A stretch of 64,000 nucleotides of DNA from Myxococcota bacterium (lineage in GTDB: Bacteria; Myxococcota; B64-G9), in contig JAKLGA010000001.1 in the NCBI GenBank assembly GCA_022710975.1, positions 372,001 through 436,000 on the forward strand, in the 5' to 3' direction. A model generated the notes under the pieces. The model worked only from the letters and a program-made list of their open reading frames with translations. It ran no database searches and had not been told where the DNA came from. This document shows positions 8,129 through 16,085 of the stretch, in pieces. The position numbers and the translations under genes were made by a program. How positions within the stretch are numbered: position 1 is the first letter of the stretch; each line of letters starts with the position of its first letter.

Positions 8129-9283
8129 TCAGAACGACAAGCCCAGCTCCCGCAGCAGCGAGTCGTTGTAGGCGCGGACGAGCTGCTCGGCCTCGCCGCG
8201 CTCGAGCAGGTGCTGGTCCGAGGCGCCGCGCTCCAGACCGCCGGCCCTCGGGCCGTACAGCCCCCACAGCACCGCGCCGGCCACGGCCACGGCCAGCCCG
8301 CCGCCCACGGTGCCGATGCCCGCCCCGAAGACCGCGTCGTCCTCCGCCTTGAGGAAGGGCAAGGTCAGGCCGGCCAGCACCACCCCCGCCAGGGTGAGCC
8401 CGATGCCGAGATCGCGGCGGAAGGTCAGCCCGTCCAGCTCGCGCTCGACGCGCGCGACCAGGTCGGGCCGACCCCCTCGCAGGCTGAGCTCGAGGTCCGT
8501 GACGCGCTCCTGCCCGGCCTGGGTCACGCGCCAGCCGTCTCCATCCAACGTGAGCTCCAGGCGCCGGAGCTGGAACGCGAGCCGCGCGTCGGCCCCGCTG
8601 GCCGCGCCGGACTCTTCCGCCGCGGGCCCCGGCGGCGCGGTCCCGTCGGGCGCGAGCTCGGCCGCGGCGGGTCCGTGGGTGGCGTCCGGCACCGTGCGCA
8701 GCGCGTCGCGGGCCGCGCGCAGGCTGTCCTCGAGCGGGGTGGCCGAGATCTCCACGGGGGCGGCCGGAGGCGGCAGGCGGCCCAGCGGAAAGGACTCGTC
8801 CAGGAGGACGCGGCCGCGGGCGTCCACGAGCAGCAGCGCCAGATCGTCCCCCTGGGGGGTCTGGATCAGCCTCCCGCCCAGGGCTGCCTCGAGCCCGAGC
8901 CGCTGGGTGAGGCACGCCAGCCTGTCGCGCTCCTCGCGCCTGTCGCAGTCGGTGGGCACCTCCTCGGGTAGCACCAGCTCGAGCTCCGCGCGACGCCCCA
9001 GGGCGCGCGCGAGGTAGGCCTCGAGATCGGAGGTCGCCCGGCGGCCGCCCTCCTGCTGGAGGCGCGTGACGGCCAGCGAGCGCAGCCCGCCGAGCTCGCG
9101 GGCGATCGCCTGGCAGACGGGCTCCAGGGCCGCCAGGGCTGGCTCGTCAGGCGCAGGCTCGGCGGGCGCTGCCGGGGCGGCGATGGGTGCGGGCTCGGCG
9201 GGCGCAGGCGCCGGCTGGGCTCCCGCCTGGGCGAGCCACACCGCGGCCAGTCCGGCCCAGGGCAGCAGCATGGGGATTGGCAT
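8129..9283 (-). CDS. Exported hypothetical protein with two C-terminal membrane helices
   Basis: 384 residues; family not recognised. The ATG at 9283 was chosen because GAGGGAAGG precedes it and a signal peptide follows (MPIPMLLPWAGLAAVWLAQA, cleaved near GAQP), then a Pro/Ala-rich linker of about 30 residues. The middle resembles the domain of some myxobacterial proteins that test a peptide-like or synthase-like family (ELGGLRSLAVTRLQQE; LVDARGRVLLDESFPLG), without recognisable catalytic residues. Two hydrophobic segments near residues 290-350 (LGIGLTLAGVVLAGLTLPFL and a Gly-rich one) are followed by a short tail ending LLRELGLSF. It is convergent with the anti-sigma gene and divergent from the CheY-like gene. 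Confidence 0.6.
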   Translation of the reverse strand: MPIPMLLPWAGLAAVWLAQAGAQPAPAPAEPAPIAAPAAPAEPAPDEPALAALEPVCQAIARELGGLRSLAVTRLQQEGGRRATSDLEAYLARALGRRAELELVLPEEVPTDCDRREERDRLACLTQRLGLEAALGGRLIQTPQGDDLALLLVDARGRVLLDESFPLGRLPPPAAPVEISATPLEDSLRAARDALRTVPDATHGPAAAELAPDGTAPPGPAAEESGAASGADARLAFQLRRLELTLDGDGWRVTQAGQERVTDLELSLRGGRPDLVARVERELDGLTFRRDLGIGLTLAGVVLAGLTLPFLKAEDDAVFGAGIGTVGGGLAVAVAGAVLWGLYGPRAGGLERGASDQHLLERGEAEQLVRAYNDSLLRELGLSF

Positions 9284-9345
9284 GCCTTCCCTCCTCGGCC
9301 GGAGTCTATCCGCGCGGGCCGCGCTTGTCGATGCGGCCTGCGTTC

Positions 9346-9375
9346 TTGACTTGTTTCTCGGCGGCCCGGTACGAT
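9346..9375 (+). promoter_or_regulatory. Promoter of the CheY-CheX pair
   Basis: TTGACT (9346-9351), 18 bp, TACGAT (9370-9375). The leader to the ATG at 9444 is about 60 bases and contains GGGAGG at the right distance for translation. Confidence 0.55.
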
Positions 9376-9443
9376 GCCCCTGGAACCCTGCTGTGCTTTT
9401 CCGAAGCGGGTCCGAGGGTTGGAGCGTCCCACGGGAGGCTGGC

Positions 9444-9818
9444 ATGGCGCGCAAGGTCCTGTTGGTGGACGACAGTGTGGCCATCGCCCGGCAGCTGACC
9501 AAGCTGCTGACCGACCTGGGGGACTACGAGGTGGTGGCGCACGCCAAGAACGGGGCCGAGGCGGTCAAGCTCTTCAAGACCGTGGCGCCCGACGTGGTGC
9601 TGATGGACATCGTCATGCCGATGATGGATGGCATCCAGTCGCTGCGCACCCTGCTGCGCCTGGATCCCGCCGCGCGGGTGGTGATGGTGTCCTCGCTGGG
9701 AGGGGTGGGCGCCAAGGTCGAGGAGGCCATCCGGCTCGGGGCGCGGGCGGTGATCTCCAAGCCCTTCGAATCCGATCGCATCCGGGCCGTCCTGGACGGC
9801 CTGTTCGCCCAGGAGTGA
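9444..9818 (+). CDS. CheY-like single-domain response regulator
   Basis: 124 residues, a single receiver domain. The acidic pair Asp9-Asp10 (LLVDDS), the phospho-acceptor Asp55 (VLMDIVMP), the Ser/Thr switch (VMVSSLGG) and Lys (VISKPF) are all present, so it should be phosphorylated and act by protein contact, as there is no output domain. GGGAGG precedes the ATG. It is followed eight bases after its stop by the MshEN-CheX fusion gene, so that phosphatase-like protein is its likely partner. No histidine kinase gene is in the window. Confidence 0.92.
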   Translation: MARKVLLVDDSVAIARQLTKLLTDLGDYEVVAHAKNGAEAVKLFKTVAPDVVLMDIVMPMMDGIQSLRTLLRLDPAARVVMVSSLGGVGAKVEEAIRLGARAVISKPFESDRIRAVLDGLFAQE

Positions 9819-9826
9819 GCGCGGTC

Positions 9827-10702
9827 ATGGGCATCCAGTTCTTCGGCGAGTTCCTGCTGGATCGCTGGGTGATCACCCGGGGACAGCTGCTCGAGGCGCT
9901 CGAGCTGCAGGAGTACCGGAACCTCAAGTTCGGGGTGCTGGCCGTGCAGAAGGGCTTCCTGCGCGCGGACCAGGTGGAGGCGATCAACGACTTCCAGCGA
10001 GGCACCGATCGGCGCTTCGGCGATCTGGCCCTGGAGAAGGGCTGGATGAACCCGGAGCAGGTGCGCGAGATCATCACCCTGCAGAAGAACAACTACCTGT
10101 ATCTGGGCGAGGCGCTGCTGGAGCTCGGCCACCTCACCGAGGACGTGCTCGAGCGGGAGCTGGCCATCTTCAAGGAGGAGCAGTCGCGCTACAACCTGGA
10201 GGCGGTGCCGGTGCCCCCGGGGGTGCCGGTGGCCGGGCTGATCGCGGCCTGTGTCGATCTCACCCGCAAGCTGATGCTGCGGGTGGCCGGGATGCTGGCC
10301 AAGACCGGCGAGCCCGCGCTGGTCGCGCCGGGCGCGCCCGATGTCTCGCGCGAGCTCGAGTTCCACCTGACCATCGCGGTGCCGCTGGGCGCGCGGCCCG
10401 CGGTGCGCTACGTGCTCAGCGTCTCCAGCGACGTGGCCGTGACCATCGCCACCCGCATCCTCAAGGAAGACGCCACCCGGGAGTCCGAGGAGGTGGTGGA
10501 GGACGCGGTGCGGGAGTTCTGCAACATCGTGTGCGGCAACGCGGTGGCCAAGATGTCCCAGCAGGGCATGGAGGTCGAGCTCGGGCCGCCGGAGTCGCTG
10601 GAGGGCATCCCGGAGCTCGGCGCCGGCATGTCGGCCGTGTCCTATCCACTCAAGGTCTCGGGAGGCGAGGCGGACCTGCGTTTCGTGATCCTGCCCGCCT
10701 GA
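9827..10702 (+). CDS. Four MshEN-type motifs fused to a CheX/CheC-like phosphatase domain
   Basis: 291 residues. Residues 5-115 contain four copies of a 24-residue motif starting at residues 5, 34, 63 and 92, an exact 29-residue period. Each copy has Gly at its third position; three of four have Gly at the tenth (Trp in the first); the seventeenth position is Leu/Val in all four, and the last residue is Gln in the first three copies. This is the known form of the cyclic-di-GMP-binding MshEN motif (24 residues, five-residue spacer), here as two tandem pairs. Residues about 140-291 look like a CheX phosphatase, with the ExxN catalytic pair at Glu230 and Asn233 (REFCNIVCGNA). It directly follows a CheY-like gene. 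Inference: a phosphatase for that regulator, gated by cyclic-di-GMP. Ligand binding is not shown by sequence alone. Confidence 0.8.
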   Translation: MGIQFFGEFLLDRWVITRGQLLEALELQEYRNLKFGVLAVQKGFLRADQVEAINDFQRGTDRRFGDLALEKGWMNPEQVREIITLQKNNYLYLGEALLELGHLTEDVLERELAIFKEEQSRYNLEAVPVPPGVPVAGLIAACVDLTRKLMLRVAGMLAKTGEPALVAPGAPDVSRELEFHLTIAVPLGARPAVRYVLSVSSDVAVTIATRILKEDATRESEEVVEDAVREFCNIVCGNAVAKMSQQGMEVELGPPESLEGIPELGAGMSAVSYPLKVSGGEADLRFVILPA

Positions 10703-10736
10703 AGGCCGGCCGCGTGGCCGGCCTGGAGGATGCCCC

Positions 10737-11015
10737 ATGAAGCAGTACGCGCTGGCGACGTTCGGGATCTGGGAGCTGCTGATCATCCTGGCCATCGTCC
10801 TGGTCATCTTCGGCGCAGGCAAGCTGCCGCAGATCGGCGAGGCCTTCGGCAAGGCCATCCGCAACTTCAAGCGCTCGTTCAAGGAAGAGGCGCACGAGGT
10901 GCCCGCCGACGCCAAGCGGCTGGAGGAGGGTGAGCGGACCGAGCCCCTGCCGCCCGGCCGGTCGGGGACCTCCGCCGAAGAGGAGCGCGCCAAGTCCTCC
11001 GTCGAGCGCGGCTAG
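10737..11015 (+). CDS. tatA: Twin-arginine translocase subunit TatA
   Basis: 92 residues: an N-terminal membrane helix (IWELLIILAIVLVIF), the TatA hinge FGAGKLP, an amphipathic helix (GEAFGKAIRNFKRSF) and a charged tail. The Phe-Gly hinge is typical of TatA. TatA forms the pore through which folded proteins with a twin-arginine signal cross the inner membrane. It is 27 bases upstream of tatB and 34 bases downstream of the CheX-like gene, so it may be on the same transcript as the chemosensory pair. No tatC is in the window. Confidence 0.9.
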   Translation: MKQYALATFGIWELLIILAIVLVIFGAGKLPQIGEAFGKAIRNFKRSFKEEAHEVPADAKRLEEGERTEPLPPGRSGTSAEEERAKSSVERG

Positions 11016-11042
11016 GCGAGGACCCCCCGCCCGCGGACCGCC

Positions 11043-11423
11043 ATGTTCGGCATCGGTACCTGGGAGCTGCTGATCATCCTGGTGCTGGCCCTGGTCATCC
11101 TGGGGCCGCAGAAGCTGCCTGAGCTCGCGCGCCAGGTGGGCAAGACGGTCCAGAAGCTCCGGCGGACGGCCGACGAGGTGCGCCGGGAGATCGACATCGA
11201 CGGCGTGCGCTCCGAGCTGTTGGGGGATCCCGAGCTCAAGAAGCTCGAGCAGGAGCTGGATGTGCGCGGTGAGATCCGCAAGGCGATGGGTCAGCTCCAG
11301 GACCCGCCCCCGCTGCCCGGCCCCGGGAGCGGGCCGGGCGGCTCCGCCCCGCCCGCGCCCGTGGCCGGCCCCGGCTCCGACCCGCCGGCTGGGTTGCCTC
11401 CGGGAGGCGGCCCTGCCGGCTGA
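11043..11423 (+). CDS. tatB: Twin-arginine translocase subunit TatB (TatA/B family)
   Basis: 126 residues. The start MFGIGTWELLIILVLALVIL carries the conserved Glu in the membrane helix and the hinge is LGPQKLP; the Gly-Pro hinge and longer body favour TatB, the subunit that receives substrate with TatC. The amphipathic helix (ELARQVGKTVQKLRR) is followed by a charged coiled region and a 40-residue Pro/Gly tail. The last bases overlap the proposed start of the barrel gene 11413-12795, so translation of the two is probably coupled. Confidence 0.85.
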   Translation: MFGIGTWELLIILVLALVILGPQKLPELARQVGKTVQKLRRTADEVRREIDIDGVRSELLGDPELKKLEQELDVRGEIRKAMGQLQDPPPLPGPGSGPGGSAPPAPVAGPGSDPPAGLPPGGGPAG

Positions 11424-12795
11424 GCGCGCCTGGCCGCGGCGTCGCCCGCGGACGCTCGGCCCGCGCTCCCTCGGCCCGCTCGTCCTCGGCCTGCTCACCC
11501 TCGGTGGGCTGCTCCCGGGCGCGTCCCCCCCGGCCCGCGCGGACGAGGTGGAGATCCGCCTCGGGCTGCTCGGCCTGGGCTACCAGACCCGCACGGCCAC
11601 GGGTGAGCTCCTGGACCGGCGCCGGATCACCCAGCTCGCGGAGCTGCGCGCCAGCGAGCTGTTCGGGGTGGGCGGGCTGGGGCTGGAGCTCGCGCTGCGC
11701 TTCGACACCGACCTCGGCCTGACGCGCGCGGCGCAAGACGGCGAGGTGCTGGGCTTCGAGCTGCGCGCCGCGGCGGTGACCTGGCGGGGCGCCCTGCCCG
11801 GCCTGGACCTGGCCCTCGGCCGCCAGCTCGTGCTGGACGAGCTCGGCTTCCTGGCCCTGGACGGCCTGCGCGCGGAGCTCGGCCTGCCCTTCGGGCTGAC
11901 CGCCCGCCTCCAGGCCGGGCTGTCGGTGCGTGACCAGGGCTGGCTGGGCGAGGGGCTGCTCGAGCTGGACGGCGTGGAGGGCGACGACACCCCGGCGCCG
12001 GTCCTGGGCGTGGGGCTGGGCTACCGCCGGGAGGAGCTGGCCGTGGGGGTCGATTACCGCCGGGTGGCCCTGTGGACCGACGGCTGGCCGCTGTGGGAGG
12101 AGCGCCTGAGCGGCCACCTGAGCGCGCGGCTGTTCGAGCGCCGCCTGGCCCTGGACGCGGCCGGGATCTTCGACCTGCTGCAGGACCGCTGGGAGCGCGC
12201 CTGGCTGGAGGCCGGCTGGCGCCTGCCCTGGGCGCCGGAGGCCGGGCTGCGGCTGGAGGCCGCGGGCCTCATGGCGCGGCCGTTGTTCGCCGGCGACTCG
12301 ATCTTCAACTTCTTCAGCCCGGAGACCTTCTACGAGGCCCGCGTGGCCGTCGGGGCCTCGCCCGAGGCGCTCGGCCTGGCGCTGCGGGCCGCCTACCACC
12401 GGAGGCTGTACGCCCAGGGCGGGGCGGTGGATGGGCTCGGGCTGGACGGACGCTGGCTCCGGCCGCCCCTGCGCCTCGGCCTGGCCTTCGACTTCGAGGA
12501 CGGCGCCGCCGGCCGCCGCTGGCTGCTGATGCCGTCGCTCAGGTGGCGCGGTCTCCAGGAGCGGCTCGAGCTCGAGGCCCGCCTGCTGCTCATGCAGGCG
12601 CTCGATCCCCGGGTCGAGGGGCTGAGCGCGCTGACCCTCGGCGGCTCGGCCGGGGCGGCCTGGCGCCTGGGTGAAGTGCCGCGCCTGTTGCTGACGCTCG
12701 AGCTGAACGGGAACCGCGTCTCGCCGTTGCAGGCGCGGGTGCTCCTGGTGCTCGACCTGGGCCTGTCGCTGGGTCCGACGGGTGTGCGCTTCTAG
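11413..12795 (+). CDS. Predicted outer-membrane beta-barrel (porin-like) with probable CTG start
   Basis: About 460 residues. No ATG, GTG or TTG lies between the end of tatB and the signal peptide; CTG at 11413 has GGGAGG five bases before it and overlaps tatB, so a CTG start is the best reading (an ATG at 11260 would sit deep inside tatB). A signal peptide (LGPLVLGLLTLGGLLPG, cleaved near ARA-DE) precedes about 20 alternating strands such as IRLGLLGLGYQT, LELALRFDTDLGL, LGVGLGYRREELAVGVDYRR and LLVLDLGLSLG. It is followed 12 bases later by an 11-heme cytochrome and then a lipoprotein, the order of a porin-cytochrome electron conduit, where the barrel holds the cytochrome in the outer membrane. 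That role is inferred from context; no specific family signature is seen. Confidence 0.7.
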   Translation: MPAERAWPRRRPRTLGPRSLGPLVLGLLTLGGLLPGASPPARADEVEIRLGLLGLGYQTRTATGELLDRRRITQLAELRASELFGVGGLGLELALRFDTDLGLTRAAQDGEVLGFELRAAAVTWRGALPGLDLALGRQLVLDELGFLALDGLRAELGLPFGLTARLQAGLSVRDQGWLGEGLLELDGVEGDDTPAPVLGVGLGYRREELAVGVDYRRVALWTDGWPLWEERLSGHLSARLFERRLALDAAGIFDLLQDRWERAWLEAGWRLPWAPEAGLRLEAAGLMARPLFAGDSIFNFFSPETFYEARVAVGASPEALGLALRAAYHRRLYAQGGAVDGLGLDGRWLRPPLRLGLAFDFEDGAAGRRWLLMPSLRWRGLQERLELEARLLLMQALDPRVEGLSALTLGGSAGAAWRLGEVPRLLLTLELNGNRVSPLQARVLLVLDLGLSLGPTGVRF

Positions 12796-12807
12796 GGGAG
12801 GACGGCC

Positions 12808-13743
12808 TTGCGCGTGCTGCCCGGCCTGTTGCTCGTCCTCGCCTCCGCGGCGCCCGCCGCCGCGGCCCGACCTGTCTATCCGGCGCCCGCCGGGGACTCG
12901 CGGGCGCTGCACGCCGGGGCCGCGGGGGCCGCCTGCGAGAGCTGCCACCCGGTGGACGGCCAGCGGGAGCGTCCGCGCGCGGCCAGCCTGCGCTTCTCGC
13001 ACCGGCTGCACCAGGCCACGCCGGGGGGCTGCGTGGCCTGCCACGCGCTGGACGAGGCGCTGCCGGAGCCGGCCATGGCCCCGGGCTACCCGGCCTGCGC
13101 GGCCTGCCACGCCGAGTTGGTGCGCACGCGGCGCTGCTCGGCCTGCCACCCGGCCCGGGCCGATGGCCGGCTGGTGCTCGAGGCCGCCTCCGGGGCCCTG
13201 CGTCCCCGCGGGGGGCACGGTGGCGACGAGCACGGGGCGGGCTGGGAGCACGGCCACGGTCCGGCCGCGCGCGCCCGGGCGACCGAGTGCGACGCGTGCC
13301 ACGCGCGGGCGGCCTGTGACGGCTGCCACCGCGGGGTGCTGCGGCCGATGCGGACGCACCCGGGCGACTGGGCGCTCGCCCACGCGGCCGAGGCGCGCTT
13401 CGCCGCGGATCGGTGCGGCGCCTGCCACCGGGCCCAGACCGACTGCCTGCGCTGCCACCGGCAGGCCGGGCTGGGGGGCCCCCGGTCGGAGCGCGATCTG
13501 CGGGTGCACCCCGAGGGGTTCGCGGCTGCCCACGCGGGGGAGGCGCGGCGCAACCTGCGCGCTTGCGCGGCCTGCCACCCGGAGGGCGACTGCGTGCGCT
13601 GCCACGGCGAGCCGGGGCGCGGCCTGGGGCTCTCGCCCCACCCGCCGGGCTTCACCGGGCGCTGCGGCCTGATGCGCGCGCGCAACCCCCGGCCGTGCCT
13701 CAAGTGTCACCGCGAGGAGCGGCTGGAGGTGCTATGCCCATGA
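12808..13743 (+). CDS. Periplasmic 11-heme c-type cytochrome
   Basis: 311 residues from a TTG start with GGGGAGG upstream. A signal peptide (VLPGLLLVLASAAPAAA) is followed by eleven CxxCH heme sites: CESCH, CVACH, CAACH, CSACH, CDACH, CDGCH, CGACH, CLRCH, CAACH, CVRCH and CLKCH. Many other His residues (FSHRLH, HPGDWALAH, HPEGFAAAH) could be distal ligands for bis-His hemes. Size and heme number are close to MtrA-type periplasmic cytochromes (about ten hemes, roughly 330 residues) that pass electrons through an outer-membrane barrel. The gene lies between a predicted barrel and a lipoprotein, with a ten-base overlap into the latter. No cytochrome-maturation genes are in the window. Confidence 0.88.
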   Translation: MRVLPGLLLVLASAAPAAAARPVYPAPAGDSRALHAGAAGAACESCHPVDGQRERPRAASLRFSHRLHQATPGGCVACHALDEALPEPAMAPGYPACAACHAELVRTRRCSACHPARADGRLVLEAASGALRPRGGHGGDEHGAGWEHGHGPAARARATECDACHARAACDGCHRGVLRPMRTHPGDWALAHAAEARFAADRCGACHRAQTDCLRCHRQAGLGGPRSERDLRVHPEGFAAAHAGEARRNLRACAACHPEGDCVRCHGEPGRGLGLSPHPPGFTGRCGLMRARNPRPCLKCHREERLEVLCP

Positions 13744-14183
13744 GCCCCGCCCGCCCGCTCCCCTGCCTGTCCCTCGCGCTCGGCCTGCTGGCGCTGGGCC
13801 GCTGGCTGGGAGGCTGCTCGCTGGAGGGGCCGGCCCTCTACCCGCCGCTCGACGGGCAGCCCCCGCGGGTGGTGGCCAGCCTGCCCGCGGACGGGTGGAT
13901 CCAGGTGCCGCCCGGGCTGCGACCTCGGGTGTGGCTGTCCGAGCCCCTCGACGAGGACAGCCTGCTCCCGGGCGCGGTCCGCCTGTGGAGCGGCCCGCGC
14001 GAGGAGCGGCTCGGCCTGGTCGCCGGCGAGGACGAGGACGGCCGCGGCGTGCTGGCGCTCGAACCGCGCGAGCCCCTGCTGGGCGGGGTTCGCTACCACC
14101 TGCGCCTGGAGGGTTGGGTCACCGATCGCCTGGGCAATCCCCTGGGCGACGCCTGGGAAGTCGAGTTCGCCACGGCCCCCTGA
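13734..14183 (+). CDS. Lipoprotein with a SbsA-type Ig-like domain
   Basis: 149 residues. The ATG at 13734 has GGAGG four bases before it; a second ATG at 13740 overlaps the cytochrome stop (ATGA). The signal peptide ends in the lipobox LGGC, so the protein is a lipoprotein. The mature part (SLPADGWIQVPPGLRPRVWLSEPLDEDSL as a whole, then RYHLRLEGWVTDRLGNPLGD and EVEFATAP) is the pattern of a Big_5/SbsA Ig-like domain. It contains no CxxCH motif, so if the three genes form a conduit this protein replaces the usual surface cytochrome with a non-heme module, or serves as an assembly factor. Confidence 0.75.
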   Translation: MPMSPARPLPCLSLALGLLALGRWLGGCSLEGPALYPPLDGQPPRVVASLPADGWIQVPPGLRPRVWLSEPLDEDSLLPGAVRLWSGPREERLGLVAGEDEDGRGVLALEPREPLLGGVRYHLRLEGWVTDRLGNPLGDAWEVEFATAP

Positions 14184-14187
14184 GCCG

Positions 14188-14216
14188 TTGCCGGGCCAGG
14201 CGGCCTGTGCTACGTT
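14188..14216 (+). promoter_or_regulatory. Promoter of pilT
   Basis: TTGCCG (14188-14193), 17 bp, TACGTT (14211-14216), beginning five bases after the lipoprotein stop. The leader has GGGAGG seven bases before the pilT ATG. Confidence 0.55.
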
Positions 14217-14244
14217 GCCAGGCGTACAGCCGGGAGGATCCCAA

Positions 14245-15429
14245 ATGGAGCTCAACGACATCCTCAAGGTCGCCATGAAGGCAGGGGCGTCCGACATCCA
14301 CCTCAAGGCGGGCCTGCCGCCCATGTTCCGCATCAACGGCGATCTGGTGCCGCTCAAGGACGAGCGCCGCCTGCCCCCCGAGGAGATCGGGCGCATGGCC
14401 TTCGGCATCATGAACAACTACCAGAAGGAGCGCTTCAAGGAGTTCAACGAGCTCGATCTCGCCTACGGCGTGCCCGGCCTGGGGCGCTTCCGCGTGAACG
14501 TCTTCCAGCAGCGCGGCACGATCGGCATCGTCTTCCGCGTCATCCCCTTCAAGATCAACTCCATCGAGGAGCTGCTGCTGCCCAAGGTGCTGGAGAAGAT
14601 CGCCATGGAGGAGCGCGGGCTCATCCTGGTGACCGGCACGACCGGCTCGGGCAAGTCCACCACGCTGGCGGCCATGGTCGATCACATCAACACGCACGAG
14701 ACCTGCCACGTGATGACCATCGAGGATCCCATCGAGTTCCTCATCCGCGACAAGCGCAGCATCATCAACCAGCGCGAGGTGGGCGTCGATACCATGTCCT
14801 TCGCCCAGGCCCTGAAGAGCGCGCTGCGCCAGGACCCGGACGTGATCCTGGTGGGCGAGATGCGCGATCTCGAGACCATCGAGACCGCGCTGCTGGCCGC
14901 CGAGACCGGCCACCTGGTCATGAGCACGCTGCACACCCTGGACGCCACGGAGACCATCAACCGCATCATCTCGGTCTTCCCGCCCTACCAGCAGAAGCAG
15001 GTGCGCATGCAGCTCGGGGCGGTGCTCAAGGCCATCGTCAGCCAGCGCCTGCTGCCCCGCTCGGACGTCAAGGGCCGGGTGGCCGCCCTGGAGATCCTCA
15101 TCGCCACGGCCCGCGTGCGCGAGCTGATCGAGGACAAGGATCGCACCAAGGAGATCCCCGACGCCATCGCCCAGGGCCACATCGCCTACGGCATGCAGAC
15201 CTTCGACCAGGCCCTGATGGGCCTGCTGAAGCGCAACCTGATCTCCTACGAGGAGGCCCTGCGGGCCTGCTCCAACCCGGACGACTTCGCGCTGCGCGTC
15301 TCCGGCATCTCGGCCACCTCGGACGCCACCTGGGACCAGTTCGAGAGCCAGGCCGGCGGCCAGCCGCAGCAACCCGCGCCCGAGAAGCCGCCCACCGGGG
15401 GCGGAGACATCCCCATCGACCGGTTCTGA
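14245..15429 (+). CDS. pilT: Type IV pilus retraction ATPase PilT
   Basis: 394 residues. The start is set by GGGAGG and by the typical N-terminus MELNDILKVAMKAGASDIHL. Motifs in order: PAS-like N-domain, Walker A GTTGSGKST at 131-139, Asp box (TIEDPIEFL), Walker B (DPDVILVGEMRD at about 198-209) and His box (HLVMSTLHT). This hexameric ATPase depolymerises pili and powers twitching. The C-terminus has a 35-residue Gln/Pro-rich extension. recX follows eight bases after the stop, so the two may be co-transcribed. No other type IV pilus genes are adjacent, except the separate Flp-type pilin 650 bases downstream. Confidence 0.95.
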   Translation: MELNDILKVAMKAGASDIHLKAGLPPMFRINGDLVPLKDERRLPPEEIGRMAFGIMNNYQKERFKEFNELDLAYGVPGLGRFRVNVFQQRGTIGIVFRVIPFKINSIEELLLPKVLEKIAMEERGLILVTGTTGSGKSTTLAAMVDHINTHETCHVMTIEDPIEFLIRDKRSIINQREVGVDTMSFAQALKSALRQDPDVILVGEMRDLETIETALLAAETGHLVMSTLHTLDATETINRIISVFPPYQQKQVRMQLGAVLKAIVSQRLLPRSDVKGRVAALEILIATARVRELIEDKDRTKEIPDAIAQGHIAYGMQTFDQALMGLLKRNLISYEEALRACSNPDDFALRVSGISATSDATWDQFESQAGGQPQQPAPEKPPTGGGDIPIDRF

Positions 15430-15437
15430 GCCCCGCC

Positions 15438-15908
15438 GTGCCGGGTCGCGGCTCCAGACCGCCCGCCGATGCCCACGAGGCGGCGCTGCGGCTGCTCGAC
15501 GTGCGCGAGCGCTCGCGCCGGGAGCTGGCCGGCCGCCTGCGGGAGAAGGGCTTCGAGCCCGCCCAGATCGAGCCGGAGCTCGAGCGCCTGGCCGAGGTGG
15601 GGCTGCTCGACGATCGGCGTTTCGCCTGCTTGCGCGCCCGGGCGCTCGTGCGGCGCGGTCAGGGTCCGCGGCGCATCGAGGCCGATCTGCGCGCGCGGGG
15701 GGTGTCGCGCGAGGACATCGCCGCGGCGCTCGAGCAGGCCCTCGAGGGAGAACGGCCGGCCGAGCGCATGCGGGCGCTGGTGGTGAAGCGCTTCGGCGAG
15801 GGCTGCCTGGGCGCGGAAGCCGACCCGAAGCTGCGCGCCCGGGCCCAGCGCTACCTGCTCCAGAAGGGCTTCGCGCCGGACGAGGTGCTGCCGCTCTTCG
15901 AGAGATAG
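15438..15908 (+). CDS. recX: RecX family regulator of RecA
   Basis: 156 residues from a GTG. It has the tandem three-helix repeats of RecX: LRLLDVRERSRRELAGRLRE, then LAEVGLLDDRRFACLRAR and GPRRIEADLRARGVSREDI. RecX binds RecA filaments and limits recombination. In many bacteria it lies directly after recA; here it is downstream of pilT on the opposite strand to recA, which lies 1.6 kb away with a pilin and a radical SAM gene between. No strong ribosome-binding site is seen, and it may depend on pilT translation. Confidence 0.88.
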   Translation: MPGRGSRPPADAHEAALRLLDVRERSRRELAGRLREKGFEPAQIEPELERLAEVGLLDDRRFACLRARALVRRGQGPRRIEADLRARGVSREDIAAALEQALEGERPAERMRALVVKRFGEGCLGAEADPKLRARAQRYLLQKGFAPDEVLPLFER

Positions 15909-15975
15909 CCCATCCTTTCCGGAGGGTTGGCGCGCCGGCGTCCCATCGGTCAGCTGACGTAGGTCGGGTGGCGGA

Positions 15976-16004
15976 TTGCGCGCTCGGGGGCGCGGGGGTA
16001 CGTT
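15976..16004 (+). promoter_or_regulatory. Promoter of the Flp-type pilin gene
   Basis: TTGCGC (15976-15981), 17 bp, TACGTT (15999-16004), the same -10 hexamer as at pilT. The leader is about 75 bases and carries AAAAGGAGAG before the ATG. Confidence 0.5.
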
Positions 16005-16085
16005 GGGCTCGTGAGGATGAAAACCGAGGATCGAAAACCGGCCCGACCTGGGGCCACTCAGGTTCGAAACGAAAAGGAGAGAGTC

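Noticed and set aside
16055-16080. GGTTCGAAAC, like a tRNA T-loop.
   Set aside because: No acceptor stem, anticodon arm or CCA-compatible partner was found around it; it is in the leader of the pilin gene.
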